From an uncultured Opitutaceae bacterium (GTDB lineage Bacteria; Verrucomicrobiota; Verrucomicrobiia; Opitutales; Opitutaceae): DNA of 64,000 nucleotides. The position numbers were made by a program, and so were the translations under genes. Below, piece by piece: positions 1 through 9,611 of this stretch (position 1 is its first letter; every line of letters starts with the position of its first letter). Under the pieces are notes generated by a model, which did no database searches, was not told where the DNA came from, and was given only the letters and a program-made list of their open reading frames with translations. Location: positions 57,862-121,861 of the forward strand of contig CAITBM010000013.1 in assembly GCA_903890485.1 (NCBI GenBank), in the 5' to 3' direction.

Positions 1-1896
1 CTCCACGGCGTTCTTGACTGTGCCAAACTCCGGGATGTTGCCCGGCCCGTTGGGCCGGAACTCAAGCCTCATTGCGTTCGCATCGCCGACGTTGCAGACG
101 GCCGCCGCGAAAAGGTCCGGCCGCTCGGTGATCGCGCGGCTGATCAGGATCCCGCCGGCGCTCGTGCCCGTGCCTGCGAGGCGCTGCGGGCTCGTGTAGC
201 CCTTGTCGATCAGGTACTGGGCGCAGGAGAGGAAGTCCATCCACGTGTTGGCCTTCGTCGTCTTGAAGCCCGCCTTGTACCAGGCCTCGCCCTTCTCCCC
301 GCCTCCGCGTACGTGTGCGGTCGCCAGCACGACACCGTGGAGCGCGACCGAGTTCAGGATCGTGAACCGCGGCGACAGGCTGATGCCGTACGCCCCGTAG
401 CCGGTGAGGATGCACGGGCTCGTGCCGTCGAGCTTCAGGCCCTTAATGTGGATGATGGATAGAGGGACCCTCGAGCCGTCGTGGCCGGTCACCTCGACCT
501 CCTCGCTCACCAGATTCTCGAAGCCGGGATAGGAGACCGCCGTGTCGAAGATGCTCTTTGCGAACGTTCCCTTGTCTGCTGCGTAGTCGTAGAGCGTTGT
601 CGGCAGCGTCCATGACGTGATTGAGACGATGCACCGGTTTGACCTCCAGTCGGGGCAGCCGATCCCCACGGTGCCTCTGGCGGGCAAGGGGACCGTCGAG
701 GCGGCGCCGGTCGCAAGGTCGATCCTCACGATCTTGCCCACGATCCCGTTGGAGTAGGTCACGAAGAGGTAGTCCCTCGACTTCTGGATCGACTGGATCG
801 TGTCGGTGTCCTCGGGGAGCACCGTCTCGGCGTGCTTCCAGTCGGGGTGGGCGACGCGCGTCCGCACCACCTTGAAGTGTGGGGCGCCCTCGTGGGTCAC
901 CGCGTAGGCATAGTCCCCGTGGAAGGCGACGCCCCCTACCAGGTTGTCTGAGGTGTCGCAGAGCACCGACCACTTGAGCGGCGGCCGGCCCGCGTCCGAG
1001 GCGGGGGCGTAGAACAGGCGGTTCTCACGCTGGACGGTCGACACGCGGCCGATCACGTATTTCGGGTAGGACTCGTCGATCGAGGCCTCGGGCTGCTCCT
1101 TCGGCGTGATTAAGAGCTCGGGGTTGCTCTCGTTGCTCAGGAAGTCCGGGTCGGCGGAGACGTTGGCCCCGAGGCGGTGGATCCTGCACTTGCGGTTCAG
1201 CTTGAAGTCGAGGCTCTTGGTGTCGCTCGTCTTCCCCGCGTCGTAGAAGAACGCCTTGCTGTCGAGCGTCCAGCCCATTGCACCGGCCGAGAGCGCAACC
1301 GTGTCGGGCAGGTAGGTCCCGCGGTCGACGTCTAGGACCCGGAGCTCCGAGTACTCGGCCCCGCCCGAGGTGAAGCCCACCACCACGAGCCGTCCGTCCA
1401 CCGACGCCACGAAGCTCTGGATCGTCGCCGTGACCCCGGCCTTGTAGGCTGCCGGGTCGACCAGCAAATGCTCCTCGCCGGTCCAGCCCTGCCGGTAGTA
1501 GAGCTTCCCGACGTTCTCGCCGCCGAGCGTCTTCTTGTAGAAGACCCGGCCGTTCTCATAGGTGATCGAGGCGTAGGCGGCGGGCTTGAGCTTGTCGAGG
1601 GTCGTCCACTCCTGGACTAGGGCGTCCCGTCCCGGGATCCGTGCAAGGATTCCGTCGGTCAGCGTCGCCTGCGCCTTGAACCAAGCGGCGACCTCCGGGT
1701 CCTTCAGGTTCTCGATCCACCGGTAGGGGTCCAGGTAGGTCCTCCCGAAATAGGTGTCCTTTACGTCGACGGTCCGCGTCGCCGGATAGGTGAGCTGCGC
1801 CTGGCACGGCGCGACTAGGGCAGCCAGGAAGGCGAGCCACAGCGGAGCGAGCCGGTTCGCGAGGGGCGTGCGCGCGATGCGTGCGGGAGTACTCAT
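1..1896 (-). CDS. Prolyl oligopeptidase family serine peptidase (S9A), secreted, C-terminus beyond window
   Basis: The frame is open for 632 codons from an ATG at 1896 to the window edge, so the gene is cut, not broken. The N-terminus is a signal peptide (hydrophobic stretch around residues 15-30 ending CQAQ), so the enzyme should act in the periplasm or outside. The next ~400 residues fit the seven-bladed propeller that gates substrate entry. After it come HVRGGGEKGEAWYKAG and GTGTSAGG, the oxyanion-side and nucleophile-serine (about residue 576) motifs of prolyl oligopeptidases. The Asp and His of the triad would lie in the ~60-80 missing residues. Family members cleave short proline-containing peptides. 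The thioredoxin-like gene lies 25 bp away in the same orientation. Confidence 0.93.
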   Translation of the reverse strand, partial: MSTPARIARTPLANRLAPLWLAFLAALVAPCQAQLTYPATRTVDVKDTYFGRTYLDPYRWIENLKDPEVAAWFKAQATLTDGILARIPGRDALVQEWTTLDKLKPAAYASITYENGRVFYKKTLGGENVGKLYYRQGWTGEEHLLVDPAAYKAGVTATIQSFVASVDGRLVVVGFTSGGAEYSELRVLDVDRGTYLPDTVALSAGAMGWTLDSKAFFYDAGKTSDTKSLDFKLNRKCRIHRLGANVSADPDFLSNESNPELLITPKEQPEASIDESYPKYVIGRVSTVQRENRLFYAPASDAGRPPLKWSVLCDTSDNLVGGVAFHGDYAYAVTHEGAPHFKVVRTRVAHPDWKHAETVLPEDTDTIQSIQKSRDYLFVTYSNGIVGKIVRIDLATGAASTVPLPARGTVGIGCPDWRSNRCIVSITSWTLPTTLYDYAADKGTFAKSIFDTAVSYPGFENLVSEEVEVTGHDGSRVPLSIIHIKGLKLDGTSPCILTGYGAYGISLSPRFTILNSVALHGVVLATAHVRGGGEKGEAWYKAGFKTTKANTWMDFLSCAQYLIDKGYTSPQRLAGTGTSAGGILISRAITERPDLFAAAVCNVGDANAMRLEFRPNGPGNIPEFGTVKNAVE

Positions 1897-1921
1897 CGGC
1901 ATGGGGATTGGGGAACGGGCC

Positions 1922-2428
1922 TCAGGCACGGGGGGCCCAGGCGGCGAGGAAGGCGAGAATCTTGGCGGGGCTGTGGCCCTCGCCCTCCTCCAGCTCCCCG
2001 GAGTCCTTTGTGGTCAATTGCTTGCCGTCGGAATCTAGGACGACAAGGACGGGGACACCATGGGCTATGGGGTTGCCGTAGCGCTCATTGACGTCCGCAT
2101 TGCGGGCCTCTCCGTGGCGCTTGTTGATGTCCACCATCACGACAATGAAGTCCTTCTCGAGGGCCTTTGATACGGACGGATCGGTCTCAAAGGTAGCGTG
2201 GAGGCGCTTGCACCAGATGCACCAGTTGGCCCCGAAATCCAGCAGCACCCGCTTGTGCTCCCGGGCGGCCTTGCCGAGGGCCTCGTTGATTTGCGCCGTC
2301 CCGCTCGCGTGGACGTCGTAGATGTCGGGACCCATCTTGGGGTATTCCGGATCGGCCCGCAGGACCGTACCCAGGAAGACGCAGGCGGCCAAAAGCAGGG
2401 CCATCACAGGCGGGTGTCTCGGGTTCAT
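1922..2428 (-). CDS. Secreted thioredoxin-like protein
   Basis: A 168-residue protein. It begins with a hydrophobic signal segment (MALLLAACVFLGTVLRA), so it is exported. The mature part is a thioredoxin fold with the redox motif WCIWC (Cys70 and Cys73) after a VLLDFGANW strand, and the cis-proline region GVPVLVVLD near residue 125. It resembles the thioredoxin_7/DsbD-gamma type that reduces or oxidises disulfides of periplasmic proteins. The reading frame extends upstream into the methyltransferase region, but the ATG at 2428 directly precedes the signal peptide and is the sensible start. Its specific partner cannot be told from sequence; it may share a transcript with the peptidase gene downstream. 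Confidence 0.85.
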   Translation of the reverse strand: MNPRHPPVMALLLAACVFLGTVLRADPEYPKMGPDIYDVHASGTAQINEALGKAAREHKRVLLDFGANWCIWCKRLHATFETDPSVSKALEKDFIVVMVDINKRHGEARNADVNERYGNPIAHGVPVLVVLDSDGKQLTTKDSGELEEGEGHSPAKILAFLAAWAPRA

Positions 2429-2483
2429 GGCGTTCGCAGAACGTTTCCCGAACTCGGGCGGGGTCGCAAGGGGGATCTCGGCC

Positions 2484-3623
2484 CTAGCGGACCCGCTTCC
2501 AGGATGCCACGAACATCGCGTTCGCGTCGAGCTCCTGCGGCATGAGGAGCATCCGGTGCGCCCCGTCCTTGGAAATCGCCAGCGGTGCCGGCTCGAAGTC
2601 GCGGTGCGAGGCCTCGAAGGTCTCGGCCACGCCGGTCGTCTCGCTTCGGGTGAGGGTGCAGACCGCGTACACGAGGCGGCCCCCGACCTTGACCGAGCGG
2701 GCCGCGTGCCCCAGGAGGGCCGACTGGACCGCCGTGAGTTCCCGGACATCCTCGATCGAGGTGGTCCAGCGCGCATGGGGATTCCTCTGCCAGGTGCCGA
2801 CCCCGCTGCACGGGGCGTCGACGAGCACGCCGTCGCACGGGGTCTTAAACGGCGCCGAGGCGGCCCCGGTCCACACCGCCGTGCGGTAGTTGAACATTCC
2901 CGCCCTGGCGGCGCGCTTCTTGAGGACGGAGAGCCGGCGCACCGAGCGGTCCGTCGTCCAGAGCATGCCCTTGTTGCCCATGAGGTCCGAGAGGTGGAGC
3001 GATTTGCCGCCCTCGCCCGCGCAGGCGTCCCACCAGGTTTCCCCTGCCCTGGGGGCGCAGGCGTGCCCCACCAGCTGGGAGGCAAGGTCCTGGATCTCGA
3101 AGGAGCCTGTCTGGAAGCCGGCGGCCTTGTGGAGGTCGTCGGGTCCCGTGTACCTGAGCGCCGACAGGTGCTTCGGAACGGGGATATGCGGCGGGAGGAC
3201 GGGACCCTCGCACCTGCCCAACTCGGCCGCGGTCTTCTCCAGGGCCGAGGCCTTGGCGCGGATCCACAGGGCGGGCTCGCGCTGGATCTGGCGCAGGTAG
3301 GGGAGCTTCAGCTCCGTCTCGCCCGCGAGCCACGTCGGGACGGCGCGCGAGGCGAGCGCCTCGAGCTTTACCGATGCGGGATCCTTGTTGAAGCGCGCCT
3401 GGTAGCCCAGGGCCGCCAGCACCTTCTTCTGCAGGGACTGCCCCCGGTCGAGCCAGTTGATCCACCGGAAGTAGGTGAAGACGGCCCTACTGACCGAGCG
3501 CTTTCCGACGGCCCCCAGGGTCCGGTTGGCGACCAGGTACTCGCGGAGCGCCGCATCCGCCGGCGTCCCGGGGCGGACGCCGTCGATCACGAGGGCGGCG
3601 TGGTTCTCTAGCGTCTGGCCCAT
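2484..3623 (-). CDS. RsmB/NOP2-family RNA m5C methyltransferase
   Basis: A 379-residue SAM-dependent methyltransferase of the RsmB/NOP2 family, which methylates carbon 5 of cytosine in rRNA. Visible motifs are the SAM-binding DACAGEGGKS, motif IV DAPCSGVG followed by TWQRNPHARW (conserved Cys for product release), and motif VI AVCTLTRSE (catalytic Cys). An N-terminal helical part of ~130 residues precedes the catalytic domain, as in RsmB, but a clear NusB-like motif is not obvious. The chosen ATG at 3623 overlaps the end of dnaE by 16 bp, indicating co-transcription; a longer in-frame start would intrude further into dnaE. The exact rRNA target is not assignable. Confidence 0.9.
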   Translation of the reverse strand: MGQTLENHAALVIDGVRPGTPADAALREYLVANRTLGAVGKRSVSRAVFTYFRWINWLDRGQSLQKKVLAALGYQARFNKDPASVKLEALASRAVPTWLAGETELKLPYLRQIQREPALWIRAKASALEKTAAELGRCEGPVLPPHIPVPKHLSALRYTGPDDLHKAAGFQTGSFEIQDLASQLVGHACAPRAGETWWDACAGEGGKSLHLSDLMGNKGMLWTTDRSVRRLSVLKKRAARAGMFNYRTAVWTGAASAPFKTPCDGVLVDAPCSGVGTWQRNPHARWTTSIEDVRELTAVQSALLGHAARSVKVGGRLVYAVCTLTRSETTGVAETFEASHRDFEPAPLAISKDGAHRMLLMPQELDANAMFVASWKRVR

Positions 3624-6600
3624 CGGGAGTCCTGCTTGAGTTCCAGGGGCCGGGTCTCGATCCGAACCCCGGCTACGCACGGGTGCGACCTAAGCTGCTG
3701 GAAGGCGGGGGCCGAGAGCCTCCATGACAGGGCCTTGCTCGCCTCGGCGACCGGCGCCACTCCGCCCTCGAGCAGGATGGCAAACTCGATCCGGGTGTCT
3801 CCCTGGTCGCGCACGACCGCCTCACGCAGCGCCCGCATGAAGGCCTCAAGTCCGGGTTCGTCGGGCTTTAAGAGCCACGTGATCTTGCGCACCGTGCGCT
3901 GCACGGCCGCGTCAAGGGTATAGCATTCCTTCACGTTCACGCGCGGGCCGTCAGCACCGCGAATGATGTTTCCCTGGACCAGGACGGGCGCGTTCTCGGC
4001 GAGGACCGAGCCGAAGCTCGCAAACGCATCGGCGAACATGTTGAGCGCGATCGTCGCGTTGCGCGTGGCGAGCGTGAACGCGACCCAGGGCCTGTTGTCC
4101 TTCTTCGCGTATTTCTTGGCCAGGTTTGCGGCGATGCCGCAGAGCCGGAACTCGCCGCGGTCGGAGAGGCCCTGGAGCTCCTCGGCCGGCGCGGTGTCAA
4201 TGGCCTCCCACAGGCCGGCGTAGGTGTTCATCGGGTGGCCGGAGACATAGAACCCGAGGAGTTCCTTCTCGAAGGAAAGGCGCTCATGGGCCGTGAACTC
4301 GGCCTCCTCCTTCGCGCCCCCGCGGGGCTTTCCGTTTCGCTCGGCCTTCGGCGCAGCGAGCTCCCCGAGGAAGTTGTCCTGGCCGGCCGCGCGGTCGCGG
4401 GCCTGCGCGGAGCTGGCGGCAATCGCCGCGTCAATCCCCTCGAAGAGCAGCTTTCTCCCGGCGCGGCTGAAATCGAATGCCCCCGTCTTGACCAGGTGCT
4501 CCAGGACGCGCTTGTTGACGGCGCGGCCGTCGACCCGCGTCGCAAAGTCCTCGAAGTCCGCGTAGGGGCCGTTCGCCTCGTGCTCCGCGATGATGCGCTG
4601 GGCGGCGAGTTCGCCGACGCCCTTGATCCCCGCAAGGCCGAAGCGGATCTTCCCTCCCACAGGGGTGAACATCTCGCGGGACTCGTTCACGTCGGGGCCC
4701 AGAACCTTCAGGCCCATCGACTCACACTCGGCCACGAAGTGCGCGACCTTGTCGGAGTTGCCGAGCTCGGAGCTGAGCATCGCCGCCATGAACTGGACCG
4801 GGTAGTTGGCCTTGAGGAACGCCGTCTGGTAGCTCAGGAGCGCGTAGGCCGCCGAGTGGGACTTGTTGAAGCCGTACCCGGCGAACTTGTTGAGGATGTC
4901 GAAGATCGCGTCGGAGGTCTTCTCGTCGATGTTGTGGAGCTTCTTCGCGCCGCCCACGAACTTGCCGCGCTCCTCGGCCATGGCCACGGGTCCTTCTTTC
5001 CCATCGCGCGCCGGAGCATGTCGGCTCCCCCGAGCGTGTAGCCGGCGATGACCCTTGCGGCCTCCATGACCTGCTCCTGGTACACCATGACGCCGTACGT
5101 CTCCCTGCACACGTCCTCGAGCAGCTTGTGCGGGAACTTGACCGTGCTCGGGTCCTTCTTGCCCCGGATGTAGTCGGGAATCCAGTCCATCGGGCCCGGC
5201 CGGTAGAGCGCGATCAGGGCGATGATCTCGTCGATCGAGGACACCTGGAGCTGCCGGCAGAGGTTCTGCATGCCGCCGGACTCCAGCTGGAACACGCCGG
5301 TCGTGCGGCCGGTGTTGAGCAGCGCGAAGGTCTTCGGGTCCTCGATCGGAACTTTCTCGATGTCGAAGGCGGGGTCGGCCGTCCTGCGGATGTTGTCCAC
5401 GGCGTCGGCGATCACCGTCAAGGTCTTTAGCCCGAGGAAATCCATCTTAAGGAGCCCCAGCTTGCCGACCGCATTCATGTCGAACTGCACCGTGACGTCG
5501 CCCTCCTGGAGCGTGAGCGGCACGAATTCCTCAAGGGGCTGGTCGGTGATGATGATGCCCGCGGCGTGCTTGCCCGTGTTTCGCACCATGCCCTCCAGCA
5601 CCTTCGCCTGCTCGAAGATCTTCTTGGCGACGGGATTCTTCGTCACCTCCTCGCGGAGCTCAGCCGACTTGGCGACGGCCTGCTCAAGGGTGATGTTGAG
5701 CTCGTCGGGGATCATCTTGGCCAGGCGGTCCGCCTCGGCGTAGGGCAGGCTGTGGACGCGGGAGACGTCGCGGATCACCATCTTCGCCCCCATGGTCCCG
5801 TAGGTCACGATGTTCGCCACGCAGGCGTCGCCGTACTTCTTCCTCACGTAGTCGATTACCTCGCCCCGCCTCCTCATGCAGAAGTCGATGTCGAAGTCCG
5901 GAGGGGACACGCGCTCGGGGTTCAGGAACCGCTCGAAGAGCAGCTTGAAGCGCAGGGGGTCCAGGTTTGTGATCCCGAGCAGGTACGCGACCAGGCAACC
6001 GGCGCCCGAGCCGCGGCCCGGCCCGACGGGGATCCCCTGCTTCTTCGCCCAGTCGATGAAGTCCCAGACCACCAGGAAATAGTCGATGAAGCCGGTCTTC
6101 GCGATCACGCCGAGCTCGAACTCAAGGCGGTCCACGAGGACCTTTGCCAGCGCCGGGTCCTTCGCCTTCGCCGGGGCGGCGAACTCGACCCCGTAGCGGG
6201 TCACCAGGCCGCGGATGCACAGGTCCTTCAGGTAGCCCAGGCGGTCCGAGGTCACCTCGGCCGGCAGCGGGTATTTGGGGTAGCGCTCGCTGCCCTTAGG
6301 GAAGGGGATCGTCAGGTCGCACATCTCGGCCACGGCCTGGGTGTTGGTGACCGATTCCGGGACCTCGGCGAACAGCCGCTCCATTTCCGCGCGCGACTTG
6401 AGGTAGAACTGTGTCCCGTCGAAGCGCATCCGCTTTTCATCCTCGATCTTGGCGCCGGTCTGGATGCAGAGCATCGCGTCATGGGAGCCCGCGTCGGAGG
6501 CGTGGACGTAGTGAACGTCGTTTGTGCAGATGATCTTCAGGCCAAACTCCTGCGCGAGCTTCAGGAGGCCCGGGATGATCTTCCTCTGCTCGGCGATCCC

Positions 6601-7152
6601 GTGGTCCTGGACCTCGACGAAATAGTTCTCGCGGCCGAAGATGTCGACAAAGCGGGCCGTGGCCTTGCGGGCGTCCTCCCAGCGGTCGTGGAGCAGGTGC
6701 TGCGGGACAAGGGACGCCAGGCAACCGGTGAACCCGATGAGGCCCTTGGCGTGCCGGGCTAGGGTGTCCAGGTCGGTCCGCGGCTTGTAATAGAACCCCT
6801 TAAGGTGGGCATCGCTTACGAGCTTCAGGAGGTTCTGGTAGCCCTCGATATTGCGGGCCAATAGCCCCAAATGAAAGATGCTCCGGCCCTCATCGCTCCG
6901 GCCCTGCTTCTCCAGGCGCGACCCCTCGGCCAGGTAAAGCTCGCATCCGATCAGCGGCTTGAGGCCCTTGCCCTTTGCCGCGATATAGAAGTCTATGGCA
7001 CCAAACAAGTTGCCATGATCCGTCAGGGCGAGGGCCGACATGCCGAGCTGGCAGGCGCGGTCCGTCAATTGATCGATCCGGCAGGCCCCGTCCAGGAGGC
7101 TATAGTCCGAGTGGACGTGGAGGTGGACGAAATTCTTGTCTGCAGAGGGCAC
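3608..7152 (-). CDS. dnaE: DNA polymerase III alpha subunit, with one internal frameshift
   Basis: This is the catalytic subunit of the replicative polymerase. The N-terminal part (start 7152) carries the PHP domain ([12 protein letters not shown] near residue 12), the GPGRGSGAG stretch and the catalytic palm motif PDFDIDF (about residue 420). The C-terminal part carries the helix-hairpin-helix and OB regions ([16 protein letters not shown]). The frame breaks after LRRAMGKK: the upstream frame runs on as nonsense to 4834, while the homologous sequence resumes one frame back as [15 protein letters not shown]. Adding one C near 4987 restores [16 protein letters not shown], close to the family norm, and gives about 1181 residues, the expected length. 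As an essential gene, a sequencing or assembly error is most likely; see findings for the slippery-site alternative. rsmB-like overlaps its 3' end. Confidence 0.93.
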
Positions 7153-7230
7153 CGGGGGTTAAGCAAGATCAGCGCGGGGGATGCGCAAGCCGGAACCGAG
7201 CATTGTAGTCCATCTGGTTCCTTTTAACCG

Positions 7231-7260
7231 TTGACGGAGGACGGCCGAGGTGGCCTATTA
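7231..7260 (+). promoter_or_regulatory. Candidate sigma-70 promoter for rpsU
   Basis: TTGACG at 7231-7236 matches a -35 box. About 17-18 bp further on lies CCTATTA (7254-7260), a fair -10. It sits ~30 bp upstream of the rpsU ATG in the divergent region between dnaE and rpsU. Assigned by eye only. Confidence 0.45.
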
Positions 7261-7287
7261 GCGGGCTTTTCCTTTCACAAGCAGACC

Positions 7288-7485
7288 ATGTCCATCGAAA
7301 TCAAGATCCGCAAGAACGAGCCCATCGACCGTGCGCTACGCCGCATGAAGAAGAAGCTCGACCGCGAGAACATCATCAAAGGCACCCGCGCCAAGCGCTA
7401 CTACGAGAAGCCGTGCGAGAAGCGCCGCCGCAAGGATAAGGTCATGGCCTTCACGGCGATGCTTCGCCGCCGCTACGACAGCTGA
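7288..7485 (+). CDS. rpsU: 30S ribosomal protein S21
   Basis: A 65-residue, very basic protein with the S21 pattern: KIRKNEPIDRALRRMKKKLD, then EKPCEKRRRK and a basic C-terminal helix ending MLRRRYDS. S21 is a late small-subunit protein near the anti-Shine-Dalgarno end of 16S rRNA and helps translation initiation. The ATG at 7288 gives the family length; the frame is open for 19 more codons upstream but these are not conserved in character. The gene is monocistronic, with a promoter-like TTGACG upstream and a strong hairpin terminator 25 bp after the stop. It is divergent from dnaE. Confidence 0.97.
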   Translation: MSIEIKIRKNEPIDRALRRMKKKLDRENIIKGTRAKRYYEKPCEKRRRKDKVMAFTAMLRRRYDS

Positions 7486-7510
7486 CCCCAGCAGGAACCC
7501 CTATTTTAAG

Positions 7511-7546
7511 GCCGCGCCCTGACCTCCGTCGGGCGCGGCTTTTTTT
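7511..7546 (+). terminator. Rho-independent terminator of rpsU
   Basis: A perfect 9-bp GC stem, GCCGCGCCC (7511-7519) with GGGCGCGGC (7531-7539), around an 11-nt loop, followed by seven T residues. It lies just after rpsU. Confidence 0.92.
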
Positions 7547-7584
7547 CGTGCAAATCGCTCTGCTTCTTCAATCTTAGGACCGTA

Positions 7585-8529
7585 GTGAAACCCGTCCCCG
7601 CGCTCTCGACCAGTTGGTGCTCTCATCGGCACAAGGACGGCTACGAGATGCTCCGCGAGATCGCCGATTTGGGGTTCGAGCGGGTGGAGCTAAGCCACGG
7701 CATCCGGATCACCCTGGTGCCGGGGATCCTTAAGGCGGTGGAGGAGGGATTCGTTAAGGTGGGAAGCTGCCACAATTTCTGCCCCCTGCCGATGGGGGTC
7801 ATGCAGGCCGCGCCCAACTTCTTCCAGCCCTCCTCGACGGATTCCCGGGAGCGCGAGCAGTGGCTGCGCCAGACGAAGCGCTCCATCGACTTTGCCGCGC
7901 AGGTCGGCGCCTCGCTCCTGGTGTGCCACCTGGGCAGCGTGAAATATTTCTGGCTCCAGCCCGACCGCCACATGGCGGCGTACCTTGGGAGCCATCCCGA
8001 CGCCGTCGCCTCGGGCGACAAGGAGTACCGCGCCCTGGTGGAGAAGGCGCTTCAGAAGCTCCGCAAGCGCATGGTGCCATTCTGGAAGAACACCCAGGAG
8101 TCCGTCCTCGCCGTCCTCGACTACGCCGAGGAGAAGAAGGTGCGCCTGGGGCTCGAGAACCGCGAGCGCTTCGAGGAGCTGCCGATCGACGCGGACTTCC
8201 CCTCCTTCCTTGCGGGCCTGCCGGTCAACTCCGCCGCCGGGTACTGGCACGATGCGGGCCACGCGCACCTGAAGGAGGGCATGGGCCTGATCGACCACCG
8301 TCTCCAGCTCGAGGCCAACCGGGACCGGCTCCTCGGGTTTCACCTCCACGACGTCGCCCACGGCCACGACCACCAGGCCATCGGCTCGGGATCGATCGAC
8401 TTCGAGATGCTCAGCCAATTCTTCAGGCCCGAGCACCTGTTCGTCATCGAGCTGAGCCCCCGGGTGACCAAGGAGGGCGTGTTGGCCTCCAAGGCGCGGG
8501 TCGAGGGTCTCCTGGCGAGGCTTGCCTAG
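7585..8529 (+). CDS. Xylose-isomerase-like TIM-barrel protein
   Basis: A 314-residue soluble protein. Its overall pattern is that of the AP-endonuclease-2/xylose-isomerase TIM barrel: LGFERVELSHG, VGASLLVCHLGSV, RLGLENRERFEELP, GYWHDAGHAHL, GFHLHDV and a terminal FVIELSPR. The His, Glu and Asp residues in these strands are typical metal ligands of the fold. The substrate is unknown; relatives isomerise or epimerise sugars, hydrolyse AP sites or act on inositols. The start is a GTG at 7585; no closer ATG is in frame before the first barrel strand. It converges on mutY, the two stop codons sharing the palindrome CTAG at 8526-8529. Confidence 0.8.
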   Translation: MKPVPALSTSWCSHRHKDGYEMLREIADLGFERVELSHGIRITLVPGILKAVEEGFVKVGSCHNFCPLPMGVMQAAPNFFQPSSTDSREREQWLRQTKRSIDFAAQVGASLLVCHLGSVKYFWLQPDRHMAAYLGSHPDAVASGDKEYRALVEKALQKLRKRMVPFWKNTQESVLAVLDYAEEKKVRLGLENRERFEELPIDADFPSFLAGLPVNSAAGYWHDAGHAHLKEGMGLIDHRLQLEANRDRLLGFHLHDVAHGHDHQAIGSGSIDFEMLSQFFRPEHLFVIELSPRVTKEGVLASKARVEGLLARLA

Positions 8530-9581
8530 GCCCGAGGACCCCGCTCCGCGAGGATCTCGGTCACCCACCTGCGGTGGGGGCCCGACATCGAGACCCCACT
8601 CAGGTCGGCGGTCGGGACCCATACCAGGCCCGGCCGGAGCTCGCCCCGGCTTGCCTTGGCCTCGTGGATCGACTCCTCGATCCGGTACCGGGTGATCCCC
8701 CGGTTCTTGCGCGCCAGGAGCTGCCCCTTGAGAGCGGCGGCGGGATCAACGCCCGCCTGTTCCGCAGTCGGCAGCTCGTGAAGGCCCGCCAGGCGCCGGG
8801 CTCCCGCGCCGTTCAAGTGGAGAAGGAGGGCCTTGTCCTTCTCGCACCAGACCCGGACCACGAACCGGCGCTCGGTCTTCTTGGCCTCCAGCCTGGGGTA
8901 GCTCTCCGGGTCGCCCGCCCTGCCGGCCCCGCAGTATTCCCTGACCGGGCAGACGAGGCACGTGGGGCTGCGGCGCGAGCAGACCGTGGCCCCGAGTTCC
9001 ATCATAGCCTGGTTGTGGTCGCCCGGGCTCGCGGGGTTCAGGAGCTCCTGGGCGAGGGGGGCGAGCGCCTTCGAGGCGGCCCCGCTGTCCCGGTACGGGG
9101 TGGCGTCGCGGGTGAGGCGGGCCAGGATCCGCACGACATTGCCGTCGACGCAGGCGCTCGCCTCGCCAAAGGCGATGCTCGCCACGGCCGCCGCGGTGTA
9201 GGGACCGACCCCGGGAAGCTCCCTCCAGGCGCCGGCGGTCCGCGGAAGCGCCTTTCCGGCAACCGCCTTGGCCAGGCGGTGCAGGTTGCGGGCACGGGAG
9301 TAGTAGCCCAGGCCCTCCCAGAGCTTACGCACGCGCTCCTCCGGTGCCGCCGCCAGCGCCGAGAAGCTGGGCAGGGCCTTCATCCAGCGCCCGAAGTAGG
9401 GAAGGACGGTCGCCACCTGGGTCTGCTGGAGCATGAACTCGCTCACGACGGTCGCGTAGGGGGAGGGGGATTCGCGCCACGGAAGGCGCCGGCGGGACTG
9501 GCGGTACCACCCCAGGAGGGCCGCCCTGAACCCCGCCCTGGCGGCCAGCAGGTCCCCGGGGGCGGAAGTTTTGCGTGTCAT
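8526..9581 (-). CDS. mutY: A/G-specific adenine DNA glycosylase
   Basis: A 351-residue MutY that removes adenine mispaired with 8-oxoguanine. The catalytic Glu lies in SEFMLQQTQV, the helix-hairpin-helix is LPGVGPYTAAAV, the catalytic Asp is in CVDGNVVRI, and the [4Fe-4S] ligands follow the classical C-x6-C-x2-C-x5-C spacing (CSRRSPTCLVCPVREYC). The C-terminal ~110 residues correspond to the NUDIX-like domain that recognises 8-oxoG. The ATG at 9581 is chosen because the frame upstream runs antisense through rnhC. It is divergent from rnhC with only 30 bp between starts, so the two probably share a promoter region. Confidence 0.96.
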   Translation of the reverse strand: MTRKTSAPGDLLAARAGFRAALLGWYRQSRRRLPWRESPSPYATVVSEFMLQQTQVATVLPYFGRWMKALPSFSALAAAPEERVRKLWEGLGYYSRARNLHRLAKAVAGKALPRTAGAWRELPGVGPYTAAAVASIAFGEASACVDGNVVRILARLTRDATPYRDSGAASKALAPLAQELLNPASPGDHNQAMMELGATVCSRRSPTCLVCPVREYCGAGRAGDPESYPRLEAKKTERRFVVRVWCEKDKALLLHLNGAGARRLAGLHELPTAEQAGVDPAAALKGQLLARKNRGITRYRIEESIHEAKASRGELRPGLVWVPTADLSGVSMSGPHRRWVTEILAERGPRA

Positions 9582-9611
9582 TGGCGTCAAATTTGTGACT
9601 ATGGGTTCCTC

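Noticed and set aside
1..1896. Prolyl oligopeptidase as a multiply frameshifted gene
   Set aside because: Manual translation from 1896 gives one open frame to the window edge; the gene is merely cut by the window.
2322..3611. Plus-strand 429-codon frame opposite the rRNA methyltransferase gene
   Set aside because: Gly/Arg/Glu-rich low-complexity product; the minus-strand methyltransferase has all catalytic motifs.
7860..9611. Upstream part of the long plus-strand frame that contains rnhC
   Set aside because: This part overlaps the isomerase-like gene in another frame and runs antisense to mutY; only the part from the ATG at 9612 is rnhC.
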